From: Penium margaritaceum
Taxonomy: Eukaryota > Streptophyta > Zygnematophyceae > Desmidiales > Peniaceae
Direction: 5' to 3'
NCBI GenBank assembly: GCA_023375785.1
Contig: SZWC01001606.1
Span: forward strand, 133,251-197,250
Length of the DNA stretch: 64,000 nucleotides
A program made the translations under genes and the position numbers. Positions 22,190 through 34,640 of this stretch are shown here, one piece after another. Numbering within the stretch: the first letter of the stretch is position 1; each line of letters starts with the position of its first letter. The notes beneath the pieces are model-generated. The model was not told where the DNA came from. It ran no database searches and saw only the letters and a program-made list of their open reading frames with translations.

Positions 22190-23900
22190 CCATGGCCCCT
22201 CCTAACTCTCCTCTCACTGCTTGGTCTTCGTGTAGCAACCAATTCCTTGCGTCTATTGCTCCGCCTTTAACGGCATGCCACCATGCCTAAGCTTGGTCTT
22301 GACGGCGCTCTATCAACTGCGGCAGCTGCTCGAGTCGCTTGTGTAGAGGCTCATTTTGTCACTGCCTCCTCTCGTGCCCCTTGTTCCCCTGCCTCTGATG
22401 GCCCTGGCCTTATCAACTAGTCCACTTTCCTTTCGCCTCAGTCTACTACGGCTGTGACCGACACTTCCACACTCTTCCCTCTTCGTGCTCCTTCCCCACC
22501 TCCCCCTCCCCCGCATCCCACCCCTCCTCGTTATCACCACGCCCTCCTTTTGACGACCATTGTCGATGCCCTGGCGACACGCCCAGTTCTCGACCCCTCC
22601 CTCGCCCTCCCACCGCTTGGCAAAACCTACGGCTTGCCCTCCCCACGCCGGCGTCTCCCACAGCCTCACACAATTGGGTAGCGCCACCGCTCCGGGCGCC
22701 GTGGTCGCTCTTGGTGGAGGTGGAGTTGCCGTTGCTGATAGTGCCGCTGCTCGTGCCGTTGGTGCCTTAGCCGGTGTAGGTAGTGGTGCTGCGGCTGGCA
22801 TTGGTGGTGGTGCTGTGGCTGGCGTCGATGGTGATGCTGCCCTTGTTGGTCTCGCTGGTGGTGGTGCTACTGACGATAGCCATGTTGCGGTAGGTGGCGT
22901 TGCTTTCGCACGCGTTGTTGCCGGTGGTGTTGCTCCTGCCAGAGGTTCTGCTGCTGTCGGCAGTGCGGTTGATGCTGGAAGTGCTATTCCCATTGGGGGT
23001 GCTACGGCCGTTGAAGAGGCTGATGCCGCTGACCCCCTTGCTGCCCTTGCTCGGACTGAGGCTTGTCTTGACGCCATGATACTTGCCGTCGCTCAACTAG
23101 TCAGCCTTGGCCTTCACTCGCCCACCTCGAAGATGCCTCTCACCCCCGTTCCCAGCCACTCTGCTCGTACACCCTTCAGCAAGTGGTCCACCCGCTTTGT
23201 CTCATGGCCACACATGCACATCCTTTGGGAGCACTACGACCCTGCTACCACCATCCATATCGCACACCCTGATCTTGCGCCCCTCGCTTTTCACCTTCTC
23301 TATTCTGTCGCCCCCGCGGTCGCACTTTGCCAGCTTGATCACTTTGCCCCCACCCTCTCTCTCCCTGCTCGCCCTCGCAAGGCTTAGGCCTCCCTTCTTG
23401 TGCTCTACTCTTCCAACTCCCTCCGCTCCGCTACCTCCCTCCTCGCTGACCCCCGCTACCTCTACCAACGTCCTGACGAATCCCTTGGGGCCTACTTGGG
23501 TCGCAATGAGCTTCTTCAAAGTGAGCTGCTCACAGCTGGTGCCTTCCTTACAGACCAAGCGTTTGTCACTTCCGTCGTCACCGAGCTCGGTCGAGCCTTC
23601 TCGGGTGCTCTAACCTCCTTCCCTCTTGCCCTGACGCTGTAGTACGCCTATCAGATGCCTCGTGCTGTCTGGCTTGCTCTTCTTGACAATCTCCACGTAT
23701 TCAAGACCGCTTCCCAGCCTACTATGACCCTTGCCGAGCCCGTCCTCCCGGACGCTCTCCCTGGCCTACTTCTGCCTCCCGCCACTCATGCTCTTGTCGT
23801 CCGGGCTCCGGCTGGTAGCGGTGGTGGTCGCACGCCATTGTGCTGGAACTGTGACGTTTTGGGTCAACGCCATGACACTTGTCCTCTCCCCCCAGCTCCT
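22190..23900 (+). pseudogene. Copia A gag region (fossil)
   Basis: It starts with an Ala/Gly/Val-rich stretch at about 22680-23090 built from GCN, GGN and GTN codons. A conserved Copia gag block follows near 23170-23350 (SKWSTRFVSW), and a C-x2-C...H..C knuckle near 23842-23885 (CWNC). It would have formed the virus-like core. It is a broken fossil. Confidence 0.7.
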
Positions 23901-24239
23901 GACCTCCGTGAGCGGATTACCCGCCCGCGTGCTCTCTTGTGTGGTCTTGCTGCTCCCGCCCTGCCTCTTGGCTCTACTCCTCTCCCCCCACTTGACAGTC
24001 CCATCCCCCTTGCCGCTGCTCCCCAGTCGCTAACTGAGGATGTTATCGTCGCCTTGATTTGCCTCATCCTTGCAAAGGGTGTCCTTGGCTGTCCTCCGCC
24101 TACTGGTATGTACCCTTTGTTCAATTCCCTCACCACGCCTCTCTCTTCCTCCTTGTCTCCCCCTTTTCCTTATTCCCCCCTTCGTCGATGGGAATCCCTT
24201 CTTGCACGACTGCCTATTGCCTGCTCTCCGGCACTGAGC

Positions 24240-27200
24240 GTTTCGTCTCCCTCTCTTGGGTTGTTGACGAGGCTGCCACGAATCACATGTGCCATGTTCG
24301 CGAGCATTTCACAGCTTTTAAACCTGTTTTTGTAATCACGGTTGTCTTCACTGGCAATGGTGCGCCATTGTCTGTTCTTGGTGTTGGTATGGTTTATTTG
24401 ATGTCCCCTGTAGGTGCGCTCTCCCCGTCCACTGTCCTTTATGTTCCGGCCCTTGGCTTCTCCCTCTTGTCCATCCCCGCGCTCGACACCTGTGGATTCT
24501 CTACCACTTATGTGCTGGGTGTCATCGCCGTCACTGACCGCGCCAGTGGGCGTGTTGTCCTTCGCGGTTGCCACCCACCTGGGGAGGGCCTTTATCGGGT
24601 TCTGGGTCCGCATTCTGTTTCGGCCCACACAGCCAATGTTGTCGCGCTCGTTGCTCTCTCCTGCTCTACCCACATGGATCTCCTTCATTGTTGCCTTTGT
24701 AATCTCCCGCCATCCGCCATATCATCTCTTCTTCGCGCTCTCCCAGCCGACAAGTTGTTTGACCCCTCGTTCTATGCCCCATGCACTACTGACAACAGCT
24801 TTTGTGCGGTGGGTAAGATGCATTCCCTCCCCTTCCCATCCTCTCCCTCTCGCGCCTCTGCACCCCTCAAGCAGGTTCATGCCAAAATCCTTGGTCCGCT
24901 CCAGGATGAGTCCCTTCCCGAGCACGCTAAGTACGTGCTCAATCTCATTGACGACAACTCCCGTTTTACATGGGTCTTCTTCCTTCGCGCGAGGAGCGAG
25001 GTTCCGGTGACCGTCCAGTCTTGGTATGTAGGTGCCTTGTGACAGATTTGCCATCAGCTCGTTTCGTTTTGACCGTGGTGGTGAGTTCCTTGGTGATACT
25101 GCGGCCTTTTTCGATCGTGAGGGCGTGGTCCATGAGCTTTTTGCCCCCTACTCTCCTCAGCAAATGGGGTCGCGGAGCATTGGAACCGCACCCTCAGTGA
25201 GGGCGTCCGCAGTTTGATGGCCAAGGCTGGCTTTCTAGATCGCGGATGAAGCTTCGAGTTTGGGGCTACGCGCTACCGCACTTGGGTGTGGAACCGGATT
25301 CCGCACGGGCCTCTCGCCCCCAAAACCACGCCTCTCCAGTTGTTCCTTTGTCGGCGCGAGGACCTCAGCCAGACCGCGGTGTGGGGCACTCTGGCCACCG
25401 TCTTCCTTGCCCCTCCCTCTTGCTCCGGCAAACTCGACGCGTTGGACCGTCTTTGCGTTAGCCTTGGCGTCGCTTCCCGCTCTTGCGCGCACCGGTTCTG
25501 GGATCTAGCTTCACATCGCATCATTGAGTCGTGTCATGCTCGCTTCTTTGAGCACCTCACCTAAAGCACTTTTCGCGCAGACCTTATCCTAGCTCCTCTA
25601 GCCTCCGCTACAGCATACTCCACCAACACTCTTGTCTGTGCGGGATCCCCATCGTCTCTCGCCCCTCCTGCCATGTCTCCTGGCGGAGTCCCTTCCTCCC
25701 ACATCTTCCCCAGTGGCCTCCCTTCTTCATCGTCCTCCCTCCCCCCCTCCCCCCCCCCCGCCCGCCCGTGCCCCTCCTGGACGTCCCCGCCCCGCCTCTT
25801 GGTCTCCCCCCTCTTACCGGTTCGTGTCCCCCTTTCCCATGCACGTCCCCTCCTCCCATGCCCGTCGTTCCCCCTGCACCCTCCCCTCTTCTCCCACCCT
25901 CCCTTTCCCCTCCGTCTCCGGCAACTACCTCTTTGCCCCCGCCCCCTCCTCCTCCCTTGCCTCGTGTGCCTCTCCCTCCTCCCCAGCTTCCGTCGCATTG
26001 TCACGGTGATCCGCCGTCTCTCTCCCTCCTTCCTCCCCTCCTCTCTTTCCGTATTTCTTCCCCTCCCTCTGGATTCTTGCTTATGCCTCCAACCGTTCCT
26101 TTCGCTCTAACCACTGTCCAGGCCCTTGGATCCCTCCGCGTGCCCATCCCCACACGATGCCTTGACCCCATCCTCATCTCTATTGAGGACATCCCCGACA
26201 ATGCTGATCTGCCCTCCTCGATCCACAGTTAGTCCCCGCGAGTCCTCCATTCCCCGGCCCCCCTTTTCTCTCGTCCCTCCATTTTGCCTGTTCCGCTGGC
26301 CCCTCACCCCTCGCTCTTACCTCCCCTCCTTAGTGTCCTCGCCCAGAAGACCCTCACTCCCCTCCCTGTTCCCTCCCCATGCCTCCCTCCGCTCCCTACC
26401 TCCTTGGCTCTTCACTCCTCTACTCCTCCACCCCCAAATGCCCCGTCGTCACGCCCTTGTCCTTCATCTTGGGTGTGCAAGCATGCCGCCTGGGCACGAC
26501 CTCCCGCCCTCCCTCCGCCCCTTCCTGCCGTTCTTGCTACCTCCCCCTCCCCTTCCTTCCCTCCCCTCCCTACCCCTCCCCCCCTTCCCCGCCCCACTCC
26601 TCTCCTCCTCTTGGTTTCGTGTTGGACACCCCCCCTCCTCCTTCCCCTGTCTCCTCTTGCACTCGCTCCCGTAATGCTTACGCTCTTGCCTGCTACTTGC
26701 CCCCCCTTCCCCCNAAGCATGCCGCCTGGGCACGACCTCCCGCCCTCCCTCCGCCCCTTCCTGCCGTTCTTGCTACCTCCCCCTCCCCTTCCTTCCCTCC
26801 CCTCCCTACCCCTCCCCCCCTTCCCCGCCCCACTCCTCTCCTCCTCTTGGTTTCGTGTTGGACACCCCCCCTCCTCCTTCCCCTGTCTCCTCTTGCACTC
26901 GCTCCCGTAATGCTTACGCTCTTGCCTGCTACTTGCCCCCCCTTCCCCCTTCTTCCCTCGCCCATGTCCCCTGTCCTGCTCTCTCTCCTCCAGCATTCAA
27001 CCCTATCCCCATTCCCTCGTCACCTTTGTCTTCCTACATGCCCGGCCCCCCTTTGGCCGTGATCTCCCATTCCTCGCTCTTCTTGTCCGCTCCCTTTGCC
27101 TCCCCCTCCACTCCGTGCTCGTGTCCTGTCGCTTCCCCGTCGTCGTCTTTCCCGCGTCACCCCCTCCTTCAGTACACTTTTCACCCGGGTCACGCCCATG

Positions 27201-28870
27201 GTCAACACTCCTTTCATCTCCAGTTTCGGCATGCCCTCGACGCCAACATTGACCACTGCTTTTCGTGCGCCCCTACGACTACTGCCTGTGCCCTCGTCGT
27301 CACGTCCTCCCCTCCTGTGGGCTCTCCCCCCCTCCCCCACATGACTCCGATCCTTTGACTCTTGCCAATGCTCTGTCCTGCCCCGATGTTGTTGTCTGTC
27401 GCACGGCGTGCTAAGTAGAGTTGGCTGCCCTCTTTGAGCATGGCGTTCTTGAGCTCGCTGATCTCCCCCCAGGTCACACTACAATCAAGGCTAAGTGGTT
27501 CCTCCACAAGAAGTTCACCGCCTCCGGTGCACTTGACCGATACAAAGCATGCCTCACTATAGAGGGCCACTCTCCGATCCCCGACATCGATTTTTGCGAT
27601 ACCTATGCCACGGTCAATCGTTGCACGACAATTTGCGTCATCATCTGTGTGGCTTCTTCCTCTCAGTGGGAGCTTCACCAGATGGACGTGAACAACACCT
27701 TTCTCCACGGTTGTCTCGAGGAGGAGCTGTTCATGGTTCAGCCTCCTGGTTTCTTGAATGGCTCAAAGAAGGTGGGTCGTCTTCGTCGAGCATTGTACAG
27801 CCTTCGTCAGTCGCCTCGTTGCTGGAACGAGGAGCTCTCCTCCACTCTTGTTTGTGGAGGCTTCCACCCAAGCCAGTCTGACCCTTCTATCTTTGTGGGG
27901 GGTACGCCCATGGTACCCGCCTTCATTCTAGTGTATGTCAATAACCTCCTTATCACCTTTCCGTCCTCCCTTGCGATTGTCGCAGCGAAGGGCCTCCTCT
28001 CCTCGACGTACCACATGAAGAACCTAGGTCTTGCCACCATGTTTCTCGGGATGCAACTAGATCATCTCCCCGGATGTCTCCTTGTTCATCAAGAGCGCTA
28101 TGTTCTCACTCTTGACAATTGCTTCTCCTCTGTCGTTGACCATTCGCGGCCCCTTCTTGCTACCTCTTCCCCCATGCCACCGAGCACCCAGCTTGCCATC
28201 CGCGTCGCTCATGACACCTTGTCCATTGACCTTGAGTCTGCTATCGACTTTCAATCCATCGTGGGTGCGCTCACGTACCTGGCCGGCATCACCCGCCTGG
28301 ACATCGCTTGCGCGGTGAATTTCCTTACTCACTACGCTCGGTAGCCCCGTACGGCCACCCTGCATGCGGCCGCGTATGCCCAGCGCTACATGCTCGGCTC
28401 CGCCCATGCAAAACTCCTCTTCCCTGTCACGTACGGCACGCCCCTTCTTGAGGGATACGCCAACAGCATTTACGCTTGTGACGCTGACGCTCGTAGTCGT
28501 AGTGGCTTTGTCTTCCTCTTCGAGGCCACTGCCATCTCATGGCGGAGCGGCAAGCAGGGTTGTGTCGCTCGTAGCACAAGGGAGACCGAGAACATGTCCT
28601 AGGGTGGCGCGACCGCGGAGGTTGTCTGGCTCCGCCGCCTCCTCGGGGAGTTCCATCTCCCTACGCCGCCCATGCCCCTCTTCACTGATAGCAAAAGCGG
28701 TATTTCTATCGCTAAGAACGTTGGTGTGCTTCATCGCCGTACAAAGCACATCAACATTTAGCACCACTACGTGCGGGATGTTATCATCGCTGGCAACATC
28801 TCCCTTCACTTCATCTCTGAAAAGTTTCAGCTTGCCGACTTCCTCACCAAGGCCCTTCACAAGCCTGCCT
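24240..28870 (+). pseudogene. Copia A pol region (fossil): protease, integrase, RT, RNase H
   Basis: Protease block near 24255-24290 (a degraded form of the usual D-S-G-A-T-x-H-M). Integrase core near 24890-25200 (LNLIDDNSR, then FDRGGEF). Reverse transcriptase near 27480-28080 (QMDVNNTFLHG, then VYVNNLL, where YVDDLL is usual). RNase H and the C-terminal block near 28440-28870 (SWRSGKQGCVARST, FLTKAL). Broken at many points. The stretch 25560-27360 is a Pro/Ser/Arg-type spacer. Confidence 0.85.
26479..26949. other. Probable assembly duplication around N at 26714
   Basis: The block starting aagcatgccgcctgggcacg at 26479 recurs at 26715 (offset 236) across a single N, in the non-conserved spacer between integrase and RT of Copia A. 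Confidence 0.85.
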
Positions 28871-29263
28871 TTACCTCTAGTACTGCGGTAGTTGGTCTCG
28901 GCACCTTTCCCCCAGCTGGTTGATTCTCTTACCTCTTTCTAGGCTATTGCTCTTGCTGGCGTTTGCTAGTCATCTTCTCGATGTCTGTCCCTCCGCATAC
29001 CTCGCCTCTCCTCCCCCTTCACCGTCCTATGCAGGTTCCCCTTGCTTGCCCTGGTCGTCGCCGACGCGGCCTCACCCTCTTGGCCCCTATCCTTGCCTTC
29101 GTGCCACCCCTTGCCTGTTCCATACGCTCTAATTCGTTGTGTTCCGTGTCTTCGGTTGGTGCGTGTGCACGTCCTTGACCCCGTGGTCGTGGCGGGAGCG
29201 CCTGTCATAAACCGGGTCGCCTCTGCTGATTGGGCGCTAGTGGCGCCGCCAGCGCTTCAGGTG

Positions 29264-29333
29264 GGGTGCCTTTGGCTGGGTGCCTCTGGATGGGTACTTC
29301 TGGATGGGTGCTTCTAGATGGGTGCTTCAAGAG
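29264..29333 (+). repeat. 14-bp tandem repeat, five units
   Basis: Successive units read gggtgcctttggct, gggtgcctctggat, gggtacttctggat, gggtgcttctagat and gggtgcttcaagag. It lies in the 3' non-coding part of Copia A, before the 3' LTR. Confidence 0.85.
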
Positions 29334-29656
29334 CGGTCCTTCTTGGTGGTGGCTCGTGATAGGCTTTTTTTTGGGCTGGAACTACTGATAAGGTGCTCCT
29401 GGTGGCATCCTTCTGGTCGCATGCTTCTCCTGGGGTGTCTTGAGGGGATGCGAATGTGGTGCTTTTGTGGAGCCCTGCTACATTTCCCTCCTGGTTCTCC
29501 CCTTCGCCTGGCCACTATCTCCGTTGTTCGCCCCTCTCTTTGTCGTGCCATCCTGCGCTGTGCCATCTTCCAATTGTGCCTTTCTCTTGGTGTAGCTTGC
29601 GTTGTCGTGTTCAAGCTTTCAGCTTGCACCGCCTACCCATACTTGCGCTATCGTGT

Positions 29657-30123
29657 TGAAGTATCAAACCTGACTAGCGCACTTAGACTAGTCCCTTCGT
29701 CTAGGTTTTTTCCTATCCTACTTTCGTACAGGCCCCTCGTGTGGCGTACACCGGCACACTGGTTACGCTTCTTACTTTCTCGCTTCTTGTTTCCCTAGGG
29801 CTCCTTAGTTCCCCTGTACGATTCGCCACGCTGGATGGCAAACCTCTACAGCCAAGCCGCGGGATCCGATAGGGGTCCACGTGGCTTGCTCCAAAACTCT
29901 CATTCTTTCCAAAATACTCTAGTTTTCTTGTCTTGATCTCTTCTCGCTCTAAGTCCTCAACGCTACAATTCTCCTCACATTGCTCGAGAACCTTCCCTCC
30001 TCATAGCTCTTGAGAGCACCTCCCCCTCACAAGTCGAGAGGGATAGTTAGCCCCGCGGCTAACTCCCGGCTCAACTCGCCTCCTCCGTTCTCCTCCACCC
30101 CCACGCCTTTAGCCCCCCCCTCA
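29657..30123 (+). repeat. 3' LTR of Copia A
   Basis: Starts TGAAGTATCAAACC and ends in CA after agcccccccc. It aligns with the 5' LTR. The sequence just upstream is not a clear purine tract. Confidence 0.9.
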
Positions 30124-30149
30124 CCACCAACTTTTCAACATTAACTCAG

Positions 30150-30310
30150 GATTGAACCAAATGTTAAACCATAGGGCACATGTAACGATTACCCACAAAA
30201 CTTGAATGTGTGTATGCCCTACCCTGCGTTCACAAGAATAAGACCACCTTACCCGTCGTTCGGAAGAATAAGACTCCCCTACCCAGCGTTCGAAAAACAA
30301 CACTCCCTTG
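30150..30310 (+). repeat. Dispersed repeat, copy 2 (segment P)
   Basis: gtatgccctaccctgcgttc, then two tandem modules carrying aagaataagac and ending cccctaccc. It matches the inverted segment at 15085-15180 and begins just outside the 3' LTR of Copia A. Confidence 0.6.
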
Positions 30311-30595
30311 TTCAGGAACACCGAGGAAAAAAATCATGTCGACGCTTCATCCGATGCAGCCTTGAAAAGTTGACGTCATCAGTGTTTTCTAACGTTCACA
30401 CACCCCTCTTTTGAGGGGTTTATGAATGTTCGGGGGGGGTTGCACGTGGTCCATATGGGGGGTCCGAGACTCCCCATTCATTGTAAGGGAACCTGATGGG
30501 CCTTGCTACCGCAGGGCCTAACAGGAGCCCGCGCAAAAATAGAACCCTAAAACACCAAATGTTGTTTGGGTAGGGTTTGACAAGGGTTTGCGTGC

Positions 30596-30900
30596 AAAAA
30601 GTGCGGAGTTTGCGTGATAAAAAATGAACAGAACAAGAGTTTTTGCTCGTTGTTTAAATTAAACTTTTTTCTCGACCATGATTCTCGCGTGAGAGGCAAG
30701 AATCGTGAACGAGCGAGGGGTGTTCACATGCCCCACTGCGCTTCGCTCAATCAGCGGTGCATGCCGCTCATCGAGCATGGTGAAGCAAGCAGGCACTCTC
30801 GTTTTATTTTAATTGCCAGGTGGGGGAGTTCTATTTTTTAAGTGCCGGGTAGTGCATTTTTTACCCCCTCGCTTTCTGGGTAGAAGGGTTATTTGGCCCA
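30596..30900 (+). repeat. Dispersed repeat, copy 2 (segment Q)
   Basis: It repeats the order seen at 14320-14565: gattctcgcgtgagaggcaa, then acatgccccactgcgcttcg, then a module ending gtgcattttttaccccctcg. The 3' tail, read in reverse, resembles the start of segment P, so P and Q may be the two termini of one small inverted-repeat element of roughly 700 bp (about 30195-30870). Confidence 0.6.
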
Positions 30901-31699
30901 AACCCATATTTACATGGAAAATCAATGTAAAACTATTAAACATGGTCTCCTCAGCTTAGGAGTTATCAGAATAATGAGAGTTTGATGTACAAAACCTTTT
31001 TAGATATGAATTGTTTAATGAATAAAAGGGTGGGAACCATGGAAAAGTTTTGCTCCTTCATTTTGATGTGATCCATGGAATGCATGTGTTCATGGATGAT
31101 GAGCTAATTGACATGCAACCTAATGAGATGACTATCACATAGAGACAAAGGCTAACAAGTAGCATTTCAAGGTGAAACAAAAGTTTACTTCAACTATATG
31201 TTTCTTGCCATAACAAGAAAAATGAAGGGATTGATTGGAGAAAACATTATCGACAGACGATTGTAGACCTCTTGACTTCACAAACCACTTTGACTACAAA
31301 TCAAGGATCTATGAAACATATGTGTCTGGAGAACTTTCCCAATTAGTGATCACAAATATCATTATTAGACAATGTTTCTTATACCAACACATTGCACATG
31401 TCAAATACACGTGGAGAAGTGAACATCAACATTAATGGAAGATAGTTACACCTTTCAGTCAAGCGACTCACAACATAGTGGTGATTATGAGAAGCAACAG
31501 AGGGGGGAGTAGAAGAAGAAGTTGCAACAACCACAAAGCTCTAACCAATATCTTAAGACGTGGCCAAGCGATACCTGAAGTGTAGAGCTAAAGTGTGGCT
31601 TATCCACATGGAAGCACATGAAGAAGAAGAAATTGCAACGGTCAAAGCCACAACCAATGGCATAAACACCCAAGACGTTTGTAGCAATACAAAAAGAGT
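30901..31699. other. AT-rich sequence, nothing identified
   Basis: Scattered short open frames without motifs. It may include the worn gag and protease part of the Gypsy fossil that follows, but nothing can be recognised. Confidence 0.35.
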
Positions 31700-33730
31700 T
31701 TTTATAGCTCATCGCAAAGTTTGAAGGGCTTTTCTTGACAAACTACCTCAAGATTTTGTACTGCAATGCAACATCAACAATCACATGAAACTCAAGCCAC
31801 AACACACATACGTTGAATATGACTTATTCGGTTAAAGGAGAAAAACCTGATTGAAATAAGAAAAGTAGCTATATGAGATGCTCGGGCACGAGTTCATCCG
31901 AACCTCCGCATCACCTTAGCCATAATCAATACTTTTTGTGAAGCCAAATACACAAAAGATGTGAATGTTCGTGGACTATTTAATTGATAATGTCAATTCA
32001 TAATTGACTAAGCCTGGTTTTTAGAACCTCTCTCCTACCTCGCTCACAAAAACCACAAATTGGAGTTGGGGGAGAGCTAACAAGAGTGATTAACTCTCTA
32101 AGAAGCACTCTAATATGCCTACCAAATGATTCACAGATCCAACGGTGGACTACATCGTGGCCATGAGTGATTAAGCCATAAGAGTCGTTCTCCTCGAGGA
32201 CAACGACGGTGGAGAACAACCAATTGCATACATATCAAAAGAACTACATGGGAAAGAACTAAACTACATGATGCATAAAAAGAAGATTCTCGTATTTGTG
32301 CATGCGTTAAAAGCATGAAGGTGCTACTTAAAATGCCGGCGATGCATCATCCGCACCGATCATCATGGCCGAGGATTTCTCGAGACCCAACTTAATGTAT
32401 GTCTTCCATAAGTTTGATGGATGGAGTTCCACGAGTCTAAATTCGACTTCGACATTGAACGACTTAAAAAAACCAATGCAGCGAATGTTGTAAGTCCACA
32501 AATATGTTCAATGGCAAGAATCAACACATTTCTTGCTTGACTATACTCGAACTAATGTTGCCTATCGCAAAGGGTTAGAAGGAGTTTGGCGGGTACAAGA
32601 AAACCTTTTATTTGTTTGACGATCCTTACAAACGATGGTGATTTTATTACCTGGTTCTTCTTCCTACTATCAGCAAAATACGGCAGATGTTCTTAGAGAG
32701 ATGCCACGACTCCTGCCCAAGCTAAACTTTGGTGAAGACAAGATGCTCAAGAAGTTGGAAAAATACTACAGGTTAGAAAAGATGAAGATTAACATGGCGA
32801 CCATCTTCTAATCATGGCACACCTCTCAGAGACCAAAGTATTGCTACACGATGTAGCATGGTCTCCTTAAAACCCCTACCCATTGCAACAAAACCGTGGG
32901 TCAACATCAACATGGACATCTTGATGGGACTGCTTACAACTCTCGAGGGGTATGGCGTCATGCTCATCAAGGTGGAAAGATTTTCAAAAAGGCGAAACTT
33001 CCTCTCAATGATGAAAAACATCATCACACAAGGAGTAGAGCGATCGTTTCTAAATTGGGTCGTGCCAGTACACGAAGTACCTCGTACTATGATCAGCATC
33101 AGGGATGGTCGCTTCACAAACTGGTTTTATCGTACTGTATTGACACCCAATTGGAGTCCGACCCTTCTATGGATGGCATTCCACCCCTTGATTAATGGGC
33201 AAACAAGGTGAACCAACTAGATCAGAAAAACTTTTGAAAACATTATGCTAGCCATATTGCAATGAATTGTTAGCAAATGAGTCGACTATCAAACTTGCCT
33301 ACAACTCTGCCACTTCCACCGTCATTAGTAAAACATATTTCAAGGTGGTGTACCACAATTTTTCCACTATAGTGGCTGGTTTTTAGAGTCAAAATAACAA
33401 TTCCATAGGTGAAATTCACCACCGGGATCACCACCATCTAGGAGCAAACACGGCAAACATTTGCAAGAAAAGAGCAAGTATGAAGCGTTCAGCCGCCCAA
33501 CATAGGTGTAATGCATCCCTTATGGAAATCACATCCTCCTCAGCTACAAGAATACTAAACGCCGAGGACAAGAATTTGCAAAGCTCAAACCCCAATGGTT
33601 GGACCCGTTTTAAATTGAGCAAAAGAAAAACTGTCTTTACTCAACATTGTCTCCTTGTTAGCATGGTTATCCACCTTGTCTTCCACATTAGCAAGCTCAA
33701 CCTCTATCAAGACCACATTTAAAACTTCTT
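31700..33730 (+). mobile_element. Ty3/Gypsy retrotransposon fossil (pol part)
   Basis: Parts in Gypsy order: an RT N-terminal block near 31860-31990 (EFIRTSASP, LFVK), an RNase H block near 32150-32370 (PIAYISKELHGKELNY, then IRTDHH), an integrase core near 32880-33210 (PWVNINMDILMG, RDGRFTNWF), and a C-terminal block near 33530-33720 ending VFHISKLNLY. RT before integrase is the Gypsy order. It is heavily worn, with many breaks, and no LTRs were recognised. It is probably one of the older elements here. Confidence 0.75.
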
Positions 33731-34447
33731 CTTGAGAGACATTTCATCTCCACCTCCAATACAAGTGGATGGGGAACAGAGTACTTGATCAAAGATATCC
33801 TTGGACATAGACACCGTGCAATAACGAGCAAGTACCTATACTTACGATGCCACACAAGAAAGGGAGCCGTACGAAAGCTTGTGAGAAATCAAACATCTGT
33901 GTGAAGGCTACTCTTGATGTCATTTGCCTACATTTGCTAGCGCACCGGGACATCGTAGCTAAAAGGGGGAAAATTGAAACATCCCAAACATACAAGAGTC
34001 CCTCTAATGAATGACTCGACATTCCTCTTCTTGTATTCATGGCTCACCTTGCGATGACTTCATGAATTTTATGCCTTTTGGTCGAGGGTATTTTGGCCAA
34101 CTACCTTGACCTCCGTTGTTATGTTCCATTAGCTTTTGGAAACTTCCACCACTTTCAAGAATAGTCAAAAGATGTGTTGCGAACCATATCGATGTTTTGG
34201 TATCTTTCAATTGAATTCTTGATGACGCTCAAATTTTATAAAGAAGTTTCACAATATTCTCGTAACTCCCCGGCTTGTCAACAAAGCTTCTCAAATCCAC
34301 CACTCACGGCGTGAATTCACACGTGTCCCCCTGCTCGAGCGCCAAAGACCTGACTAATGCCTCATTCTCATTCCTGACATTGTGTATATGTGCGCGTCAC
34401 ACTGAACAATTATCATCAAAGTAAACTTACTAATTAATAGAAATCAT
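33731..34447. other. Downstream of Gypsy fossil, nothing identified
   Basis: AT-rich with small open frames only. It might include the 3' non-coding part of the Gypsy element. No LTR can be paired. Confidence 0.35.
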
Positions 34448-34640
34448 TCATTTGTCCCAAACACCCAAATCGTCTTTTGTCTGATACCTCATCCATGTGA
34501 ACCACCCACCCTTGTCATGCCTAAATTCTTGCATGAACTCATTTACAAGTTGTTCGACCATCTTCCATAATTCCTTATAATTTGTTTGCCACTTTGCAAA
34601 AATTCGTTGGCATGGTTGTGAAAACTGGTGTAGAAGAATT
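34448..34640 (-). CDS. Small Trp-rich open frame, possible DNA-binding remnant
   Basis: About 62 minus-strand codons ending at a TGA (34450-34448). They include AKWQTNYKELWKMVEQLVNE followed by GGWFTWMRYQ. Spaced tryptophans with a charged helix then an aromatic helix recall trihelix or MADF/SANT-like DNA-binding domains, which occur in host regulators and in helper proteins of Harbinger transposons. The length is short and the similarity is only by eye. It could be chance in AT-rich DNA. Confidence 0.25.

Larger units (their letters stand above)
16960..22190 (+). repeat. Pyrimidine-rich (CT)n leader inside Copia A
   Basis: Over 5 kb of almost pure C and T on the element's sense strand, with pure (CT)n runs near 16990-17045, 17505-17530, 18100-18125 and 18825-18865. 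It lies between the primer site and gag. Its long open frames (Ser/Leu/Pro one way, Arg/Glu/Gly the other) come from the absence of purines on one strand and are not genes. It contains an N run and two N-centred duplications. Confidence 0.9.
15651..30123 (+). mobile_element. Copia LTR retrotransposon A, old and broken
   Basis: It is bounded by LTRs of about 466 bp that begin TG and end CA. Parts in order: 5' LTR, primer site, a very long pyrimidine-rich leader, an Ala/Gly/Val-rich gag leader, gag with a knuckle, protease, integrase, an Arg/Pro/Ser-rich spacer, reverse transcriptase, RNase H, a 3' non-coding part with a small tandem repeat, and 3' LTR. Integrase before reverse transcriptase is the Copia order. 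The two LTRs differ at roughly one base in six over the first 200 compared by eye, so the insertion is old. The coding part is broken in many places (more than ten). Two N-centred duplications fall in the leader and one in the spacer. Confidence 0.9.

Noticed and set aside
22680-23090. Ala/Gly/Val-rich stretch as a silk- or elastin-like host protein
   Set aside because: It sits between the leader and the recognisable gag core of Copia A on the same strand, so it is the gag N-terminal part.
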